A stretch of DNA of 19,495 bases. It comes from GCA-002772825 sp964560655. GTDB taxonomy: Bacteria > Patescibacteriota > Minisyncoccia > GCA-002772825. Shown in pieces: positions 7,875 through 15,468 of this stretch. The translations under genes and the position numbers were made by a program. The DNA lies in assembly GCA_964560655.1 (NCBI GenBank), contig CAZLLR010000015.1:1-19495 (forward strand), given 5' to 3'. The notes beneath the pieces were generated by a model. That model was given only the letters and a program-made list of their open reading frames with translations, was not told where the DNA came from and did no database searches. Positions within the stretch are counted from its first letter, which is position 1. The number at the start of each line of letters is the position of its first letter.

Positions 7875-9029
7875 TTATTTAGTGTCATGCAAAGTTAAAG
7901 AATACCTCAAGCCGGCAAGCATTATTATGCCAAGGACGAGGAAAAGGTATTGGTAGGGTAGTAACCTCAATACAATTGTCGCTACAAGTGGGGAAATAAT
8001 GTATGCTAATGGCCTCGCATTTCGAAAGAAACTTATCAAGTTAGTGTCAGTATCATCCACTTGCTTGAAAAAATAACTCTCACTTGATATCTCTATAAAA
8101 CTTGCGCCTATCCTAGTTGTAAAGAGTATCGCAGCCCAGACTAAGAAATTCTTTGAGTCTATAAAGCTCATAACCATCGTTGATATACCTATGATGACAA
8201 GACCTATTGTTAGGAATTCTTTTTCTCCAAACCTAGAGTCAGATAATTTGCCTAAGGGGAGTTCAAATAAGATATAAGGTAGGAGCATCATTGTGAAGAT
8301 GATGCCAATTTTATCCCAAGTAAAGCCTATGTGGCCGTTTAGGTAAATAGGCATGTAGATAACCATCCACCCGAAAAAGAATTGAAGAAGAAAGGATAGG
8401 ACAAATATCTTATAAACACTTTTATTCTCCCAGATCTCTTTTAGTGTTTTCCAGAACGGAGGATGATCATAATGGTTATCAGGAATATTCTTAAAGTTAA
8501 AATAGATCAGTATTAGCGTAGGGAAAAGAACTAAAGACGAGAGGAGATATAGTTTCCAAAAGTCAGAATTGCTTAAGAGGTAGCCTGCTGCTATAGGGGA
8601 GATAACCCATGATAAATTTATTATTGTCAAAAAGATTCCCCTTATACTGCCAGTGTTGCCATCTTCTGAAAAATGCTCTATATAAATATCAAAACTAAAT
8701 TTAAGAAGAATTAAAAGAGAGTAATGTATTATGAAGAGAGGGATAATGAACCAGGGATTTTTAAGAAAAGCTAAGCTAGCTAGGCTTAATATCTCGAGCG
8801 ACATCAATACTATGGTAGTTTTCAGGTTGCCGAACCTGCTTAGTATATAAGAGATCCTACTTAGAGAAGTTATGGCAAAAATTGCACTTACAGTGAAGAT
8901 TATACCTACAAATTTTTCACTTACAAAACTACTTAAAAAAGATGAATTTACATAAGCAATAAAAGCGGTGTGGATAGTGAAAAGAAATCCAGCGGAGTAT
9001 AAGATGTGAAGCATTCTTTTCTTAATCAT
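7875..9029 (-). CDS. Major facilitator superfamily transporter
   Basis: 384 aa, almost entirely hydrophobic helices, about 12 predicted membrane segments in two halves with a polar cytoplasmic linker at about 180-205. The loop motif G-K-L-S-D-x-R-F-G (260-268) matches MFS motif A, here in the second half. The C-terminal half has charged and polar residues within helices (Arg306, Glu313, Glu317) that could line a path. The substrate cannot be inferred. The gene starts 4 nt after the RNase J stop, with an AGAGGT Shine-Dalgarno-like sequence inside the RNase J 3' end, so the two are co-transcribed. The lower conservation of motif A in the first half leaves some doubt about subfamily. Confidence 0.85.
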   Translation of the reverse strand: MIKKRMLHILYSAGFLFTIHTAFIAYVNSSFLSSFVSEKFVGIIFTVSAIFAITSLSRISYILSRFGNLKTTIVLMSLEILSLASLAFLKNPWFIIPLFIIHYSLLILLKFSFDIYIEHFSEDGNTGSIRGIFLTIINLSWVISPIAAGYLLSNSDFWKLYLLSSLVLFPTLILIYFNFKNIPDNHYDHPPFWKTLKEIWENKSVYKIFVLSFLLQFFFGWMVIYMPIYLNGHIGFTWDKIGIIFTMMLLPYILFELPLGKLSDSRFGEKEFLTIGLVIIGISTMVMSFIDSKNFLVWAAILFTTRIGASFIEISSESYFFKQVDDTDTNLISFFRNARPLAYIISPLVATIVLRLLPYQYLFLVLGIIMLAGLRYSLTLHDTK

Positions 9030-9033
9030 AGTT

Positions 9034-10905
9034 TTATACCTCTAAGATCACAGGTAGCACCATAGGGCGGCGCTTAGTCTTTTTAAATAAGAAATCCGCT
9101 ACTTTTTCTCGCAAGTTATTTTTAACATAGTCTATGTTTACGGGGTGCATTTCTGAAGTAGCATCTTCAATGGTCTTTCTTATTATAAACCTTGTCGAGC
9201 GAAGAAGTTCTTGTGATTCACGAAGATATACAAACCCGCGTGAGATAATGTCTGGAGAATTCTTCACTTTTCCTGTGTTTGAATCTATCATCGCGATAAT
9301 TACGAATATGCCGTCTTGGGCTAAGGCCTGTCTGTCTCGGAGTACGACTTCTTTCACGTCCCCAACACCTAGTCCGTCTACCATCACAAGACTTGATGGA
9401 GCGTATTCTTTTATTTCTTCTATCTTATCTTTTGAGACTTCTATGATAGATCCGTTATGAGAAGGGATAACTATATTTTCTGCCGGCATACCTGTGGACT
9501 TGGCTAATTCAGCATGAGTTGAGAGCATAAAATAACTACCATGTATTGGTATGAAAAATTTAGGTTTTATGATCCTGTGTACTAGCTCTAGTTCTCCGGC
9601 ATAAGCATGACCACTTGAGTGGATATCAGCCATCTTGTAATGAATTATCTTTGCGCCTTGGCGTGATAAATTGTCTTTAAGATTTTGAACACTTCTTTCG
9701 TTTCCTGGAACTATTGAAGATGATAAAAAGATAGTGTCACCTTTTCTGATACGTATATTTTTATGCCTTTTATTGGCTATACGCACTAGGGCGGCATTTT
9801 CTTCACCTTGTGATCCTGTACATATGGCGAGTATTTTATCTGGAGGGTAGTTATCTATCTCACTTGCTTGGATGATTAGACCCTTTTTTATCTTTACGTA
9901 ACCTAATTCTTGAACCATCTCTAAATTAGTCTTTAAGCTACGCCCGTCTATAACCACTTTTCTATCTAATTTCTCTGCAATCTTTACCATTTCAGCTACT
10001 CGCTCAAGTAGTGAAGAGAAAACGGCAGTGATGATTCTTCCTTTGGATTCGCTAAATAACTTTTCTAAGTTCTTATGAACCTGTTTTTCAGGTAATGAGA
10101 AGCCCGGGGTCTCCACATTAGTTGACTCCATAAGGAGAAGTAAGTTGTTTTCTTTTCCAATCTTTTCGAATTTTTCTAACTCTTTTTTTACTGGGGTACC
10201 TTTACCATCGTGCTCTATCTTGAAGTCCCCAGGGTATATTACATTACCAAGGTCAGTCTCTAGTATGATACCTATTGCATCAGGTATAGTGTGTTCTATA
10301 TCGAAGAATTTAGCTGCAAAATTTTTTCCGAGTTTTACTTTATTTTTAGAGGTTACTTCTCTTATTTCTGGTTTTGCAATATGAGGGAATTCTTCGTATC
10401 TCTTGAGTATCATTGCTTTGGATAACTTTGATGTATATATTGTCGGATTTCCAATTCTCTCTGATAAGTAAGGTAAACCTCCGACATGGTCTAAGTGACC
10501 ATGACTTATTATGACACCGCGTATTCTTTCTTTCCTCTCTTCTAAGTATTTAGTATTTGGTATAAGGTAGTCTATTCCAGGGTGGTTTTCCTCTGGGAAT
10601 TGGACACCAGCGTCTATTATGACGATATCATCTTTGTATTCGACAGCCGTCATATTTTTGCCAATCTCTTCAACTCCACCTAGGGGTATCACTCGTATGT
10701 TGTCGCTTACATTCTTTGTGGAGAAAGTTTTTTGCACTGAGGGGGTAGAATATCTGTCTTGTGAGCTGTTCCACGCTCTCGGCTTATACCCTCTTTTTGT
10801 TTTTGGTGATGTTTTTCTCGGGGAGGTTGTTCTTGTGTTTTTCCCCTTCTCTTCTGGTTTTGTTCTGGTTGCTCTTGTCTTTTTCGGTATTTCTTTTTTA
10901 ATCAT
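9034..10905 (-). CDS. rnj: Ribonuclease J
   Basis: Metallo-beta-lactamase/beta-CASP nuclease with 5'-3' exonuclease and endonuclease activity in mRNA decay and rRNA maturation; cytoplasmic. 623 aa with the full domain set. A basic, low-complexity N-terminal tail (about 1-65, rich in Lys, Arg, Thr, Ser) is longer than in Bacillus RNase J1. The metal motif HGHLDH is at 135-140, further ligands His205 and Asp227, beta-CASP part about 250-400 with GSQGE 363-367, motif HSSGHA 428-433, PIHGS 452-456, and C-terminal domain about 500-623. All metal ligands I can place are intact. The tail may bind RNA or partners. It lies 19 nt after the solute-binding protein gene and 4 nt before the MFS gene in one operon. 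Confidence 0.95.
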   Translation of the reverse strand: MIKKEIPKKTRATRTKPEEKGKNTRTTSPRKTSPKTKRGYKPRAWNSSQDRYSTPSVQKTFSTKNVSDNIRVIPLGGVEEIGKNMTAVEYKDDIVIIDAGVQFPEENHPGIDYLIPNTKYLEERKERIRGVIISHGHLDHVGGLPYLSERIGNPTIYTSKLSKAMILKRYEEFPHIAKPEIREVTSKNKVKLGKNFAAKFFDIEHTIPDAIGIILETDLGNVIYPGDFKIEHDGKGTPVKKELEKFEKIGKENNLLLLMESTNVETPGFSLPEKQVHKNLEKLFSESKGRIITAVFSSLLERVAEMVKIAEKLDRKVVIDGRSLKTNLEMVQELGYVKIKKGLIIQASEIDNYPPDKILAICTGSQGEENAALVRIANKRHKNIRIRKGDTIFLSSSIVPGNERSVQNLKDNLSRQGAKIIHYKMADIHSSGHAYAGELELVHRIIKPKFFIPIHGSYFMLSTHAELAKSTGMPAENIVIPSHNGSIIEVSKDKIEEIKEYAPSSLVMVDGLGVGDVKEVVLRDRQALAQDGIFVIIAMIDSNTGKVKNSPDIISRGFVYLRESQELLRSTRFIIRKTIEDATSEMHPVNIDYVKNNLREKVADFLFKKTKRRPMVLPVILEV

Positions 10906-10924
10906 AATTTTTATTTAATCTAAT

Positions 10925-12691
10925 CTAATTGGAAAATATTTTCCAAACTTTCTTAGTCTTTAAGTACCACTTGTTTATATTGTTAAATCTTTCTGAAGGG
11001 AGGGTTATATTTTCTACGTTAAAGCCTTTGAGTGTTTTTGGTGTAATGTATATGTAAGAAGGAGAGTATAGAAATACGGCTGGCGTATCTTTCTTTACCT
11101 CTTCTTGAAATTTGAGGTATTTATCTATCCTTTCTTTTCTATCTTTTGTTTTTCTCGCTTCTTCGAGTAACTTATCGACCGTTATGTTTGCATAAAGTGC
11201 TATGTTAAGTCCAGGGTCATTTCTCTGGGAAGAGTGCCAGAAGGCGAAAGGGTCTGGGTCATGACTCAATATCTCTCCGAAGATAAGCGCGTCATATTTT
11301 CTTGGTCTTATCACATTTTGGTTTAGGTCGCTTATCTCAAAAATTTTCAAATCTACTTTTGCTCCTAACTCTTCCCACATTGATTTGATAATTTCCCCAG
11401 TCTGCTTTAGCTCTGGAATATTTGATGTTGATATTGAAAACTCAAGCCTAGAAAGTTCTTTGCCGGATTTTTTTTCAAAAATATGGTCCTCTTCGTTAAG
11501 TTTCCACCCTGATTTTTCTAGAAGTTCTCTTGCTCCCCGCAGTTTGTCTTCCCGGCTTTCTTCTATTTCTCGAAGAGAAGAGGTTGCGTTATGTGAGCCA
11601 AGTATTCCTGGTGGAATAGGGGAGTCAATCTCTGCTCCAAAGCCCATAAGCACATTTTCTATTATTTTTTTCTTGTCTATTGCTTCGTCTAGGGCATCTC
11701 TTACTTCTTTATTCGCAAAAATAGGTGCACTGTTTTGGTTAAAAAATACCCCGAAGACTCTTGGTAGGTTTAATATATTTATATTGAAATTATTTTTCTT
11801 TGCTTTAGATACATTTTCAGGAGAGATGCCGCCGATAGTTGATATTTCATTATTTTGAAAGGCACTTATAGCTTTTTCTTCATTTGGGTAAAATTTTACT
11901 ACTAATTTCTTTATAAAAGGTCGTCCTAGAGAAAAATCTTCATTGGCGGTAAGTATATAAGAAGTTACAACTCCGGCAGAATTCTTTTTAATCTTTTTAA
12001 TCTTATATGGCCCTGACCCTATCGGGTCTATGTTAAATTCAGAGAAGCTCATTAGGCTTGATGAAGCCTCTTCCCATAAGTAGTGAGGCAATATACCTAC
12101 TGTGGCATTTTCAAGGAAAGGAGAGTAAGGCTGTTGTAATATAAACTTGAAAGTCTTGTCATCTATCTTTTCAATATCCACTCCTTCCCAACTGGCTCTT
12201 TTAGGGCTCTTTAGTGAAGGATCTTTTATCTGATTGATAGTAAATATGACATCGTCGCTTGTTACTGGTTTTCCATCGTGAAAACGAGCCTCCTTTTTTA
12301 AGGTAAAAGTATATGAGAGACCGTCTTCGCTCTCAGAGTAACTTTCTGCCAGATCGAGGCTTAGTCCTACATCATTGCCAGGCCGTAAGAGCCCTGAGTA
12401 TACAAGAGCTGTTATGTCCCGGTCAGCGTCTGATATCTCAAGTATCGGGTTTATAAATCTTGGAGTGCCTATTATCCCCATATCTAGTGTTCCTGTAAAC
12501 TTAGGCACTTCTATAGATAAAGCATTGTTAGTCGTTATAAGGGTACCGAAGATACTGACAATAAATATAACTAGGAAAATAAGAAAGACAATCTTTTCCT
12601 TCTTGGAAAAAGTCTTTATGGCTATATTTATCTCAGGATATGACGGAAGCCTAAAACGGCTTAAGAAAGAGGGTCTTTTTTCTGGGTGCAT
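10925..12691 (-). CDS. Family 5 extracellular solute-binding protein (peptide type), membrane anchored
   Basis: 588 aa. An N-terminal cytoplasmic stretch (1-32) and one membrane helix (33-52) are followed by an SBP_bac_5 domain: substrate-entry region about 62-110, the typical DGLSYTFTLKKEARFHDGK-like segment near 125-145 and the HDPDPFAFWHSSQ-like segment in the C-terminal lobe. Family members deliver oligopeptides, dipeptides or nickel to Opp/Dpp ABC permeases. Here no permease or ATPase of that class is in the window, and I see no lipobox Cys: the protein is held by a signal-anchor, not a lipid. It lies between secG (63 nt) and RNase J (19 nt) on the same strand. TATATT reads on minus 9 nt before the ATG, but its -35 is weak. 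Confidence 0.88.
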   Translation of the reverse strand: MHPEKRPSFLSRFRLPSYPEINIAIKTFSKKEKIVFLIFLVIFIVSIFGTLITTNNALSIEVPKFTGTLDMGIIGTPRFINPILEISDADRDITALVYSGLLRPGNDVGLSLDLAESYSESEDGLSYTFTLKKEARFHDGKPVTSDDVIFTINQIKDPSLKSPKRASWEGVDIEKIDDKTFKFILQQPYSPFLENATVGILPHYLWEEASSSLMSFSEFNIDPIGSGPYKIKKIKKNSAGVVTSYILTANEDFSLGRPFIKKLVVKFYPNEEKAISAFQNNEISTIGGISPENVSKAKKNNFNINILNLPRVFGVFFNQNSAPIFANKEVRDALDEAIDKKKIIENVLMGFGAEIDSPIPPGILGSHNATSSLREIEESREDKLRGARELLEKSGWKLNEEDHIFEKKSGKELSRLEFSISTSNIPELKQTGEIIKSMWEELGAKVDLKIFEISDLNQNVIRPRKYDALIFGEILSHDPDPFAFWHSSQRNDPGLNIALYANITVDKLLEEARKTKDRKERIDKYLKFQEEVKKDTPAVFLYSPSYIYITPKTLKGFNVENITLPSERFNNINKWYLKTKKVWKIFSN

Positions 12692-12754
12692 AAAAAATTA
12701 GAATATATGGATAGAGAGATTATTTTAAGCGATGTTTTATAAGTTTAGATAACT

Positions 12755-12985
12755 TTAGATAATGAGCGCAAAGAAAGTTGATAATACAAAGAGTATACCT
12801 AATATGATGGTTGATGTAAAGAGAAATTTTTCCATACCTCGTCTTGTGTGATATGAGCCACCGTCTGAACTGCCACCAAAGGCGCCACCTAGCCCATCTC
12901 CTGTCTGCTGAAGAAGTACTGCTGTAACCAAAAGGATAGATAAGATTATCTGTATAAACGGTAGAGATTTAACTATTATTTCCAT
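12755..12985 (-). CDS. secG: Protein translocase subunit SecG
   Basis: Small auxiliary subunit of the SecYEG export channel; 76 aa, normal for SecG. It shows two membrane helices (about 6-25 and 54-75) joined by the typical loop: LLQQTGDGLGGAFGG at 24-38, then a Ser/Gly stretch, then basic RRGMEKF before helix 2. It is the first gene of the minus-strand string, transcribed from a promoter shared back-to-back with groES. The -10 box ends 8 nt before the ATG and no Shine-Dalgarno is present. Confidence 0.93.
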   Translation of the reverse strand: MEIIVKSLPFIQIILSILLVTAVLLQQTGDGLGGAFGGSSDGGSYHTRRGMEKFLFTSTIILGILFVLSTFFALII

Positions 12986-12993
12986 TGTTTAAG

Positions 12994-13022
12994 ATATTAG
13001 CAGTATTTTAAAAATAAATCAA
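12994..13022 (-). promoter_or_regulatory. secG promoter, apparently leaderless
   Basis: On the minus strand, TTGATT (13022-13017), a 17-nt spacer and TAATAT (12999-12994) lead to an ATG at 12985, with 8 nt between. The expected transcription start falls within about 1-2 nt of the start codon. Confidence 0.6.
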
Positions 13023-13068
13023 GAGGGGCTAGTATAAGCAGTCTTTGATTTATATAATGACGATTTGA

Positions 13069-13096
13069 TTGACAATCTGGTTAAATTCCATAAAAT
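13069..13096 (+). promoter_or_regulatory. groES-groEL promoter, apparently leaderless
   Basis: A perfect -35 TTGACA (13069-13074), 16-nt spacer and TAAAAT (13091-13096). Only 7 nt separate the -10 from the groES ATG at 13104, so the mRNA should begin at or next to the start codon. No CIRCE inverted repeat (TTAGCACTC-N9-GAGTGCTAA) was found here. Confidence 0.7.
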
Positions 13097-13103
13097 ACAT
13101 AAT

Positions 13104-13403
13104 ATGAATAAGATTAAACCTTTAGGTGATCGTGTCTTGGTAGAGCCGGTTTCTGTCGAAGACCGCGGAGCTAAGACTAAGTCGGGGATTATCATTCCTG
13201 ACACTATAGATAAGGAGAAGCCTGAGCAAGGCGTAGTTGTAGCCGTAGGCCCCGGAAGGATAGGGGATGACGGGAAGTTAATAGCTATGAGTGTGAAGAA
13301 AGGGCAGAAAGTTATATTCTCCAAATATGGACCGGATGAAGTGAAGATCGGTGATAAAGAATACTACATCTTGAGTGAGTCGAATATATTAGCAATAATT
13401 TAG
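13104..13403 (+). CDS. groES: Co-chaperonin GroES
   Basis: 10-kDa lid of the GroEL folding chamber; 99 aa, normal length. It starts with the family pattern IKPLGDRVLVEP (4-15), followed by the mobile loop that docks on GroEL (about 17-34, ending SGIIIP), the GPGR turn (49-52) and the C-terminal FSKYG...YYILSESNILAII. The ATG at 13104 is chosen over the in-frame ATG at 13065 because the longer version would add 13 residues absent from the family and would place the start upstream of the -35/-10 boxes. It is followed by groEL after a 113-nt gap holding a long hairpin. Confidence 0.96.
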   Translation: MNKIKPLGDRVLVEPVSVEDRGAKTKSGIIIPDTIDKEKPEQGVVVAVGPGRIGDDGKLIAMSVKKGQKVIFSKYGPDEVKIGDKEYYILSESNILAII

Positions 13404-13416
13404 TAATTTAGAATTC

Positions 13417-13493
13417 AAAAATTTTAAAAATTATTTTCTTGGCAGAACGGTCATAAGGGAAATTCTGCAGAAAACAACTTTTAAAATTTTTTT
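13417..13493 (+). repeat. Long AT-rich imperfect hairpin between groES and groEL
   Basis: Left arm 13417-13447 and right arm 13463-13493 pair along about 29 bp, with a 2-nt bulge and G-U pairs: A/T-rich outer stem (AAAAATTTTAAAA with TTTTAAAATTTTT) and inner GCAGAA/TTCTGC around a 15-nt loop containing AAGGGA. It could tune groEL relative to groES by attenuation, RNA processing or stabilisation. Not a classical terminator, because groEL follows in the same direction without another clear promoter. Confidence 0.65.
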
Positions 13494-13516
13494 AACTAAT
13501 TAATCTTTTAAATATC

Positions 13517-15211
13517 ATGGCAAAACAAATTATTTTTAGTGAAAAGGCTCGAGAAGAGCTTAAGCGTGGAGTGGACACGATCTCTAATGCAGTGAAAGTG
13601 ACTCTCGGTCCTAAGGGTAGAAATGTCGTCTTTGACAAGGGTTATGGTGCGCCTACTATTACTAACGATGGGGTCTCCATAGCTAAAGAGATCGAACTTG
13701 AGAACAAGATAGAGAACATGGGTGCAGAGATAGTGAAAGACGTTGCTTCCAAGACAAACGACGCCGCTGGTGACGGCACAACTACTGCCGTAGTGTTAAC
13801 CCAAGCTATTATAAAAGAGGGAATGAAGTTTACTACTATGGGGATCAACCCTATTGGTGTGAGGCTAGGTATAGAATCAGCCGCCCAGCATATAGTGGAA
13901 GTCCTTAAGAAGATTGCCAAACCTATCAAAACTAAGGAAGAGGTAGCTCAAGTGGCAACTATTGCTGTTGAGTCTTCTGAGATGGGAGAAGAGATAGCGA
14001 AGACTCTGGACAAGATAGGAAAAGATGGCGTAGTGACAGTAGAAGAATCGCAAACCTTCGGCATTGAAACTGAGGTGGTAAAAGGAATGCAATTTGATAA
14101 GGGTTATATCTCTCCTTATATGATAACTAATCCCGAGAGAATGGAAGCAGAATATGAGAACGCTCCAATCCTTGTCACTGACAAGAAGATCTCAACTATA
14201 AACGATATCCTCCCCCTCTTAGAGAAGCTTCTAAAGACAGGGAAAAAAGAGCTTATAATCATCGCTGATGACGTGGAAGGAGACGCTCTCTCTACTTTCG
14301 TGGTAAATAAACTCCGCGGGACATTTAGTGTCCTTGCTATAAAGGCGCCAGGCTTTGGTGATAAGAAGAAAGAGATTCTTGCTGATATCGCTGCTGTCGT
14401 AGGAGCAAAAATAATTTCTGAGGAAGTAGGTATGAAGATTGATAAGGCTGAAGTCGAGATGCTAGGCTTGGCAAGGAAGGTGATCGCCTCAAAAGATAAT
14501 ACCACTGTAGTGGGTGGTAAAGGAAAGAAGGCTGATATTGAGGCAAGGGTTGACCAGATAAAAAATGAGATCAAAAGATCCACTTCTTCTTTTGACAAAG
14601 AAAAATTACAGGAAAGATTAGCGAAGATGACAGGCGGAGTAGCTATCATAAAGGTGGGCGCCGCCACAGAAGCGGAGATGAAATATAAGAAGTTGAAGGT
14701 GGAAGATGCCGTGGCTGCTACACGCGCTGCTATAGAAGAGGGGATTGTCGCCGGAGGTGGTACCGCATTTGTGAAAGCGGGGGCTATAGTAGGTAAGGAC
14801 TTTAAAGAGGGGAAGATTAAAACTCTCTCAAAAGATATCGCCAGAGAGTTTGAAGTTGGCTTTGAGATAATGATGAGGGCGATAGAAGAACCCTTGCGTC
14901 AGATCGTGGAAAATACAGGTAAGTATGAAGGGGCGGTGATAGTGTCGGAGATTAAGAAAGTAGTCTTGGAAGACAGTAAATCAAATATAGGCTTTAACGC
15001 TAACTCTGATAAGGTGATCGCCGATATGTTTAAAGGAGGTATCATAGACCCTGTGAAAGTGACAAGGACTGCACTTGAAAATGCTGCTTCTGCGGCAGCA
15101 ATCCTTTTGACCACTGAAGTGGCTATCGCTGATTTACCAAAAAAGGAAGATGAAGCTGGCGGAGCGGGTATGGGCGGTATGTCAGGAGGTATGCCTGGTA
15201 TGGGGTATTAA
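13517..15211 (+). CDS. groEL: Chaperonin GroEL
   Basis: 60-kDa double-ring ATP-driven folding chamber; 564 aa, slightly longer than the 548 of E. coli. ATP-site motifs are intact: TLGPKGRNV (29-37), GDGTTT (85-90, with catalytic-site Asp86), GGVAIIKVGAATE (373-385), the hydrolytic Asp397 in VEDAVAATRAA, and AGGG (412-415). The C-terminal tail is a Gly/Met repeat (from about 548), as in most bacterial GroELs. The ATG has no Shine-Dalgarno. It is probably transcribed with groES. The extra length is spread through the equatorial domain and tail rather than one insert. Three hairpins are packed into the gap after it. Confidence 0.98.
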   Translation: MAKQIIFSEKAREELKRGVDTISNAVKVTLGPKGRNVVFDKGYGAPTITNDGVSIAKEIELENKIENMGAEIVKDVASKTNDAAGDGTTTAVVLTQAIIKEGMKFTTMGINPIGVRLGIESAAQHIVEVLKKIAKPIKTKEEVAQVATIAVESSEMGEEIAKTLDKIGKDGVVTVEESQTFGIETEVVKGMQFDKGYISPYMITNPERMEAEYENAPILVTDKKISTINDILPLLEKLLKTGKKELIIIADDVEGDALSTFVVNKLRGTFSVLAIKAPGFGDKKKEILADIAAVVGAKIISEEVGMKIDKAEVEMLGLARKVIASKDNTTVVGGKGKKADIEARVDQIKNEIKRSTSSFDKEKLQERLAKMTGGVAIIKVGAATEAEMKYKKLKVEDAVAATRAAIEEGIVAGGGTAFVKAGAIVGKDFKEGKIKTLSKDIAREFEVGFEIMMRAIEEPLRQIVENTGKYEGAVIVSEIKKVVLEDSKSNIGFNANSDKVIADMFKGGIIDPVKVTRTALENAASAAAILLTTEVAIADLPKKEDEAGGAGMGGMSGGMPGMGY

Positions 15212-15212
15212 G

Positions 15213-15254
15213 ACCTCCGCCATCCGCATCCGCCAATCGACGGATGGTGGAGGT
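15213..15254 (+). terminator. Hairpin directly after groEL
   Basis: Arms ACCTCCGCCATCCG (15213-15226) and CGGATGGTGGAGGT (15241-15254) form a 14-bp stem with one G-U pair and a 14-nt loop, starting 2 nt after the groEL stop. No T run follows, so it may protect the mRNA 3' end or act with the next hairpins instead of ending transcription alone. Confidence 0.6.
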
Positions 15255-15275
15255 GAGTTAACCTAAACCACATTA

Positions 15276-15365
15276 AATAACAAAAAAATCAAAACATCAA
15301 TTTCCTGTAAGAGCCAAATGGCAAGGGACAGTTTTCGGAAATCAATGTTTTGATTTTTTGTTATT
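15276..15365 (+). repeat. Long AT-rich imperfect hairpin after groEL
   Basis: Left arm 15276-15305 pairs with right arm 15337-15365 over almost 30 bp; the only flaws are one extra A and a 2-nt mismatch. The 31-nt apical region holds a smaller GCCA/GGC hairpin and an AAGGGA like that in the groES-groEL hairpin. It ends exactly where the next palindrome begins. It could be a structured RNA, an mRNA end stabiliser or a MITE-like remnant; no terminal target-site duplication was recognised. Confidence 0.65.
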
Positions 15366-15405
15366 TTCCAACGGCTCAACCCTCTTTAGGGTTGAGCCGT
15401 TGGAA
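15366..15405 (+). terminator. Palindromic terminator, CAACGGCT family, third copy
   Basis: An 18-bp perfect stem (15366-15383 with 15388-15405) with a CTTT loop, followed by a T-rich TTTTCTTGTATT. Its outer arm CCAACGGCT matches the other family members while the inner stem differs. It should end the groESL transcript. The lemA -35 box overlaps its right edge. Confidence 0.75.
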
Positions 15406-15427
15406 TTTTCTTGTATTGTAGTATAAT
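15400..15427 (+). promoter_or_regulatory. Probable promoter of the lemA operon
   Basis: TTGGAA (15400-15405), 16-nt spacer, TATAAT (15422-15427). The ATG at 15469 is about 40 nt further on, with GGTGGA 8 nt before it as a Shine-Dalgarno-like sequence, so this transcript should have a leader, unlike several others here. Confidence 0.55.
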
Positions 15428-15468
15428 TAAACATTATAAGTTTAATTCGCTGATTGGTGGAAAATACT

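Noticed and set aside
13065..13103. Longer groES start at the ATG at 13065
   Set aside because: It would add 13 residues foreign to GroES and start before the TTGACA/TAAAAT promoter.
13023..13103. CIRCE heat-shock operator upstream of groES
   Set aside because: No TTAGCACTC-N9-GAGTGCTAA or close variant is present in the gap.
14116..14667. Long minus-strand open frames inside groEL (also 13642-13929)
   Set aside because: They are shadows of the strong codon pattern of groEL, with low-complexity products and no start signals.
15276..15365. Insertion sequence or full MITE after groEL
   Set aside because: It is palindromic like a MITE, but no target-site duplication, transposase or second copy is seen in the window, so it is listed only as a hairpin.
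15454..15468. TTG start for lemA at 15454
   Set aside because: The ATG at 15469 gives a normal N-terminal anchor and has GGTGGA just before it; that box is inside the longer frame.
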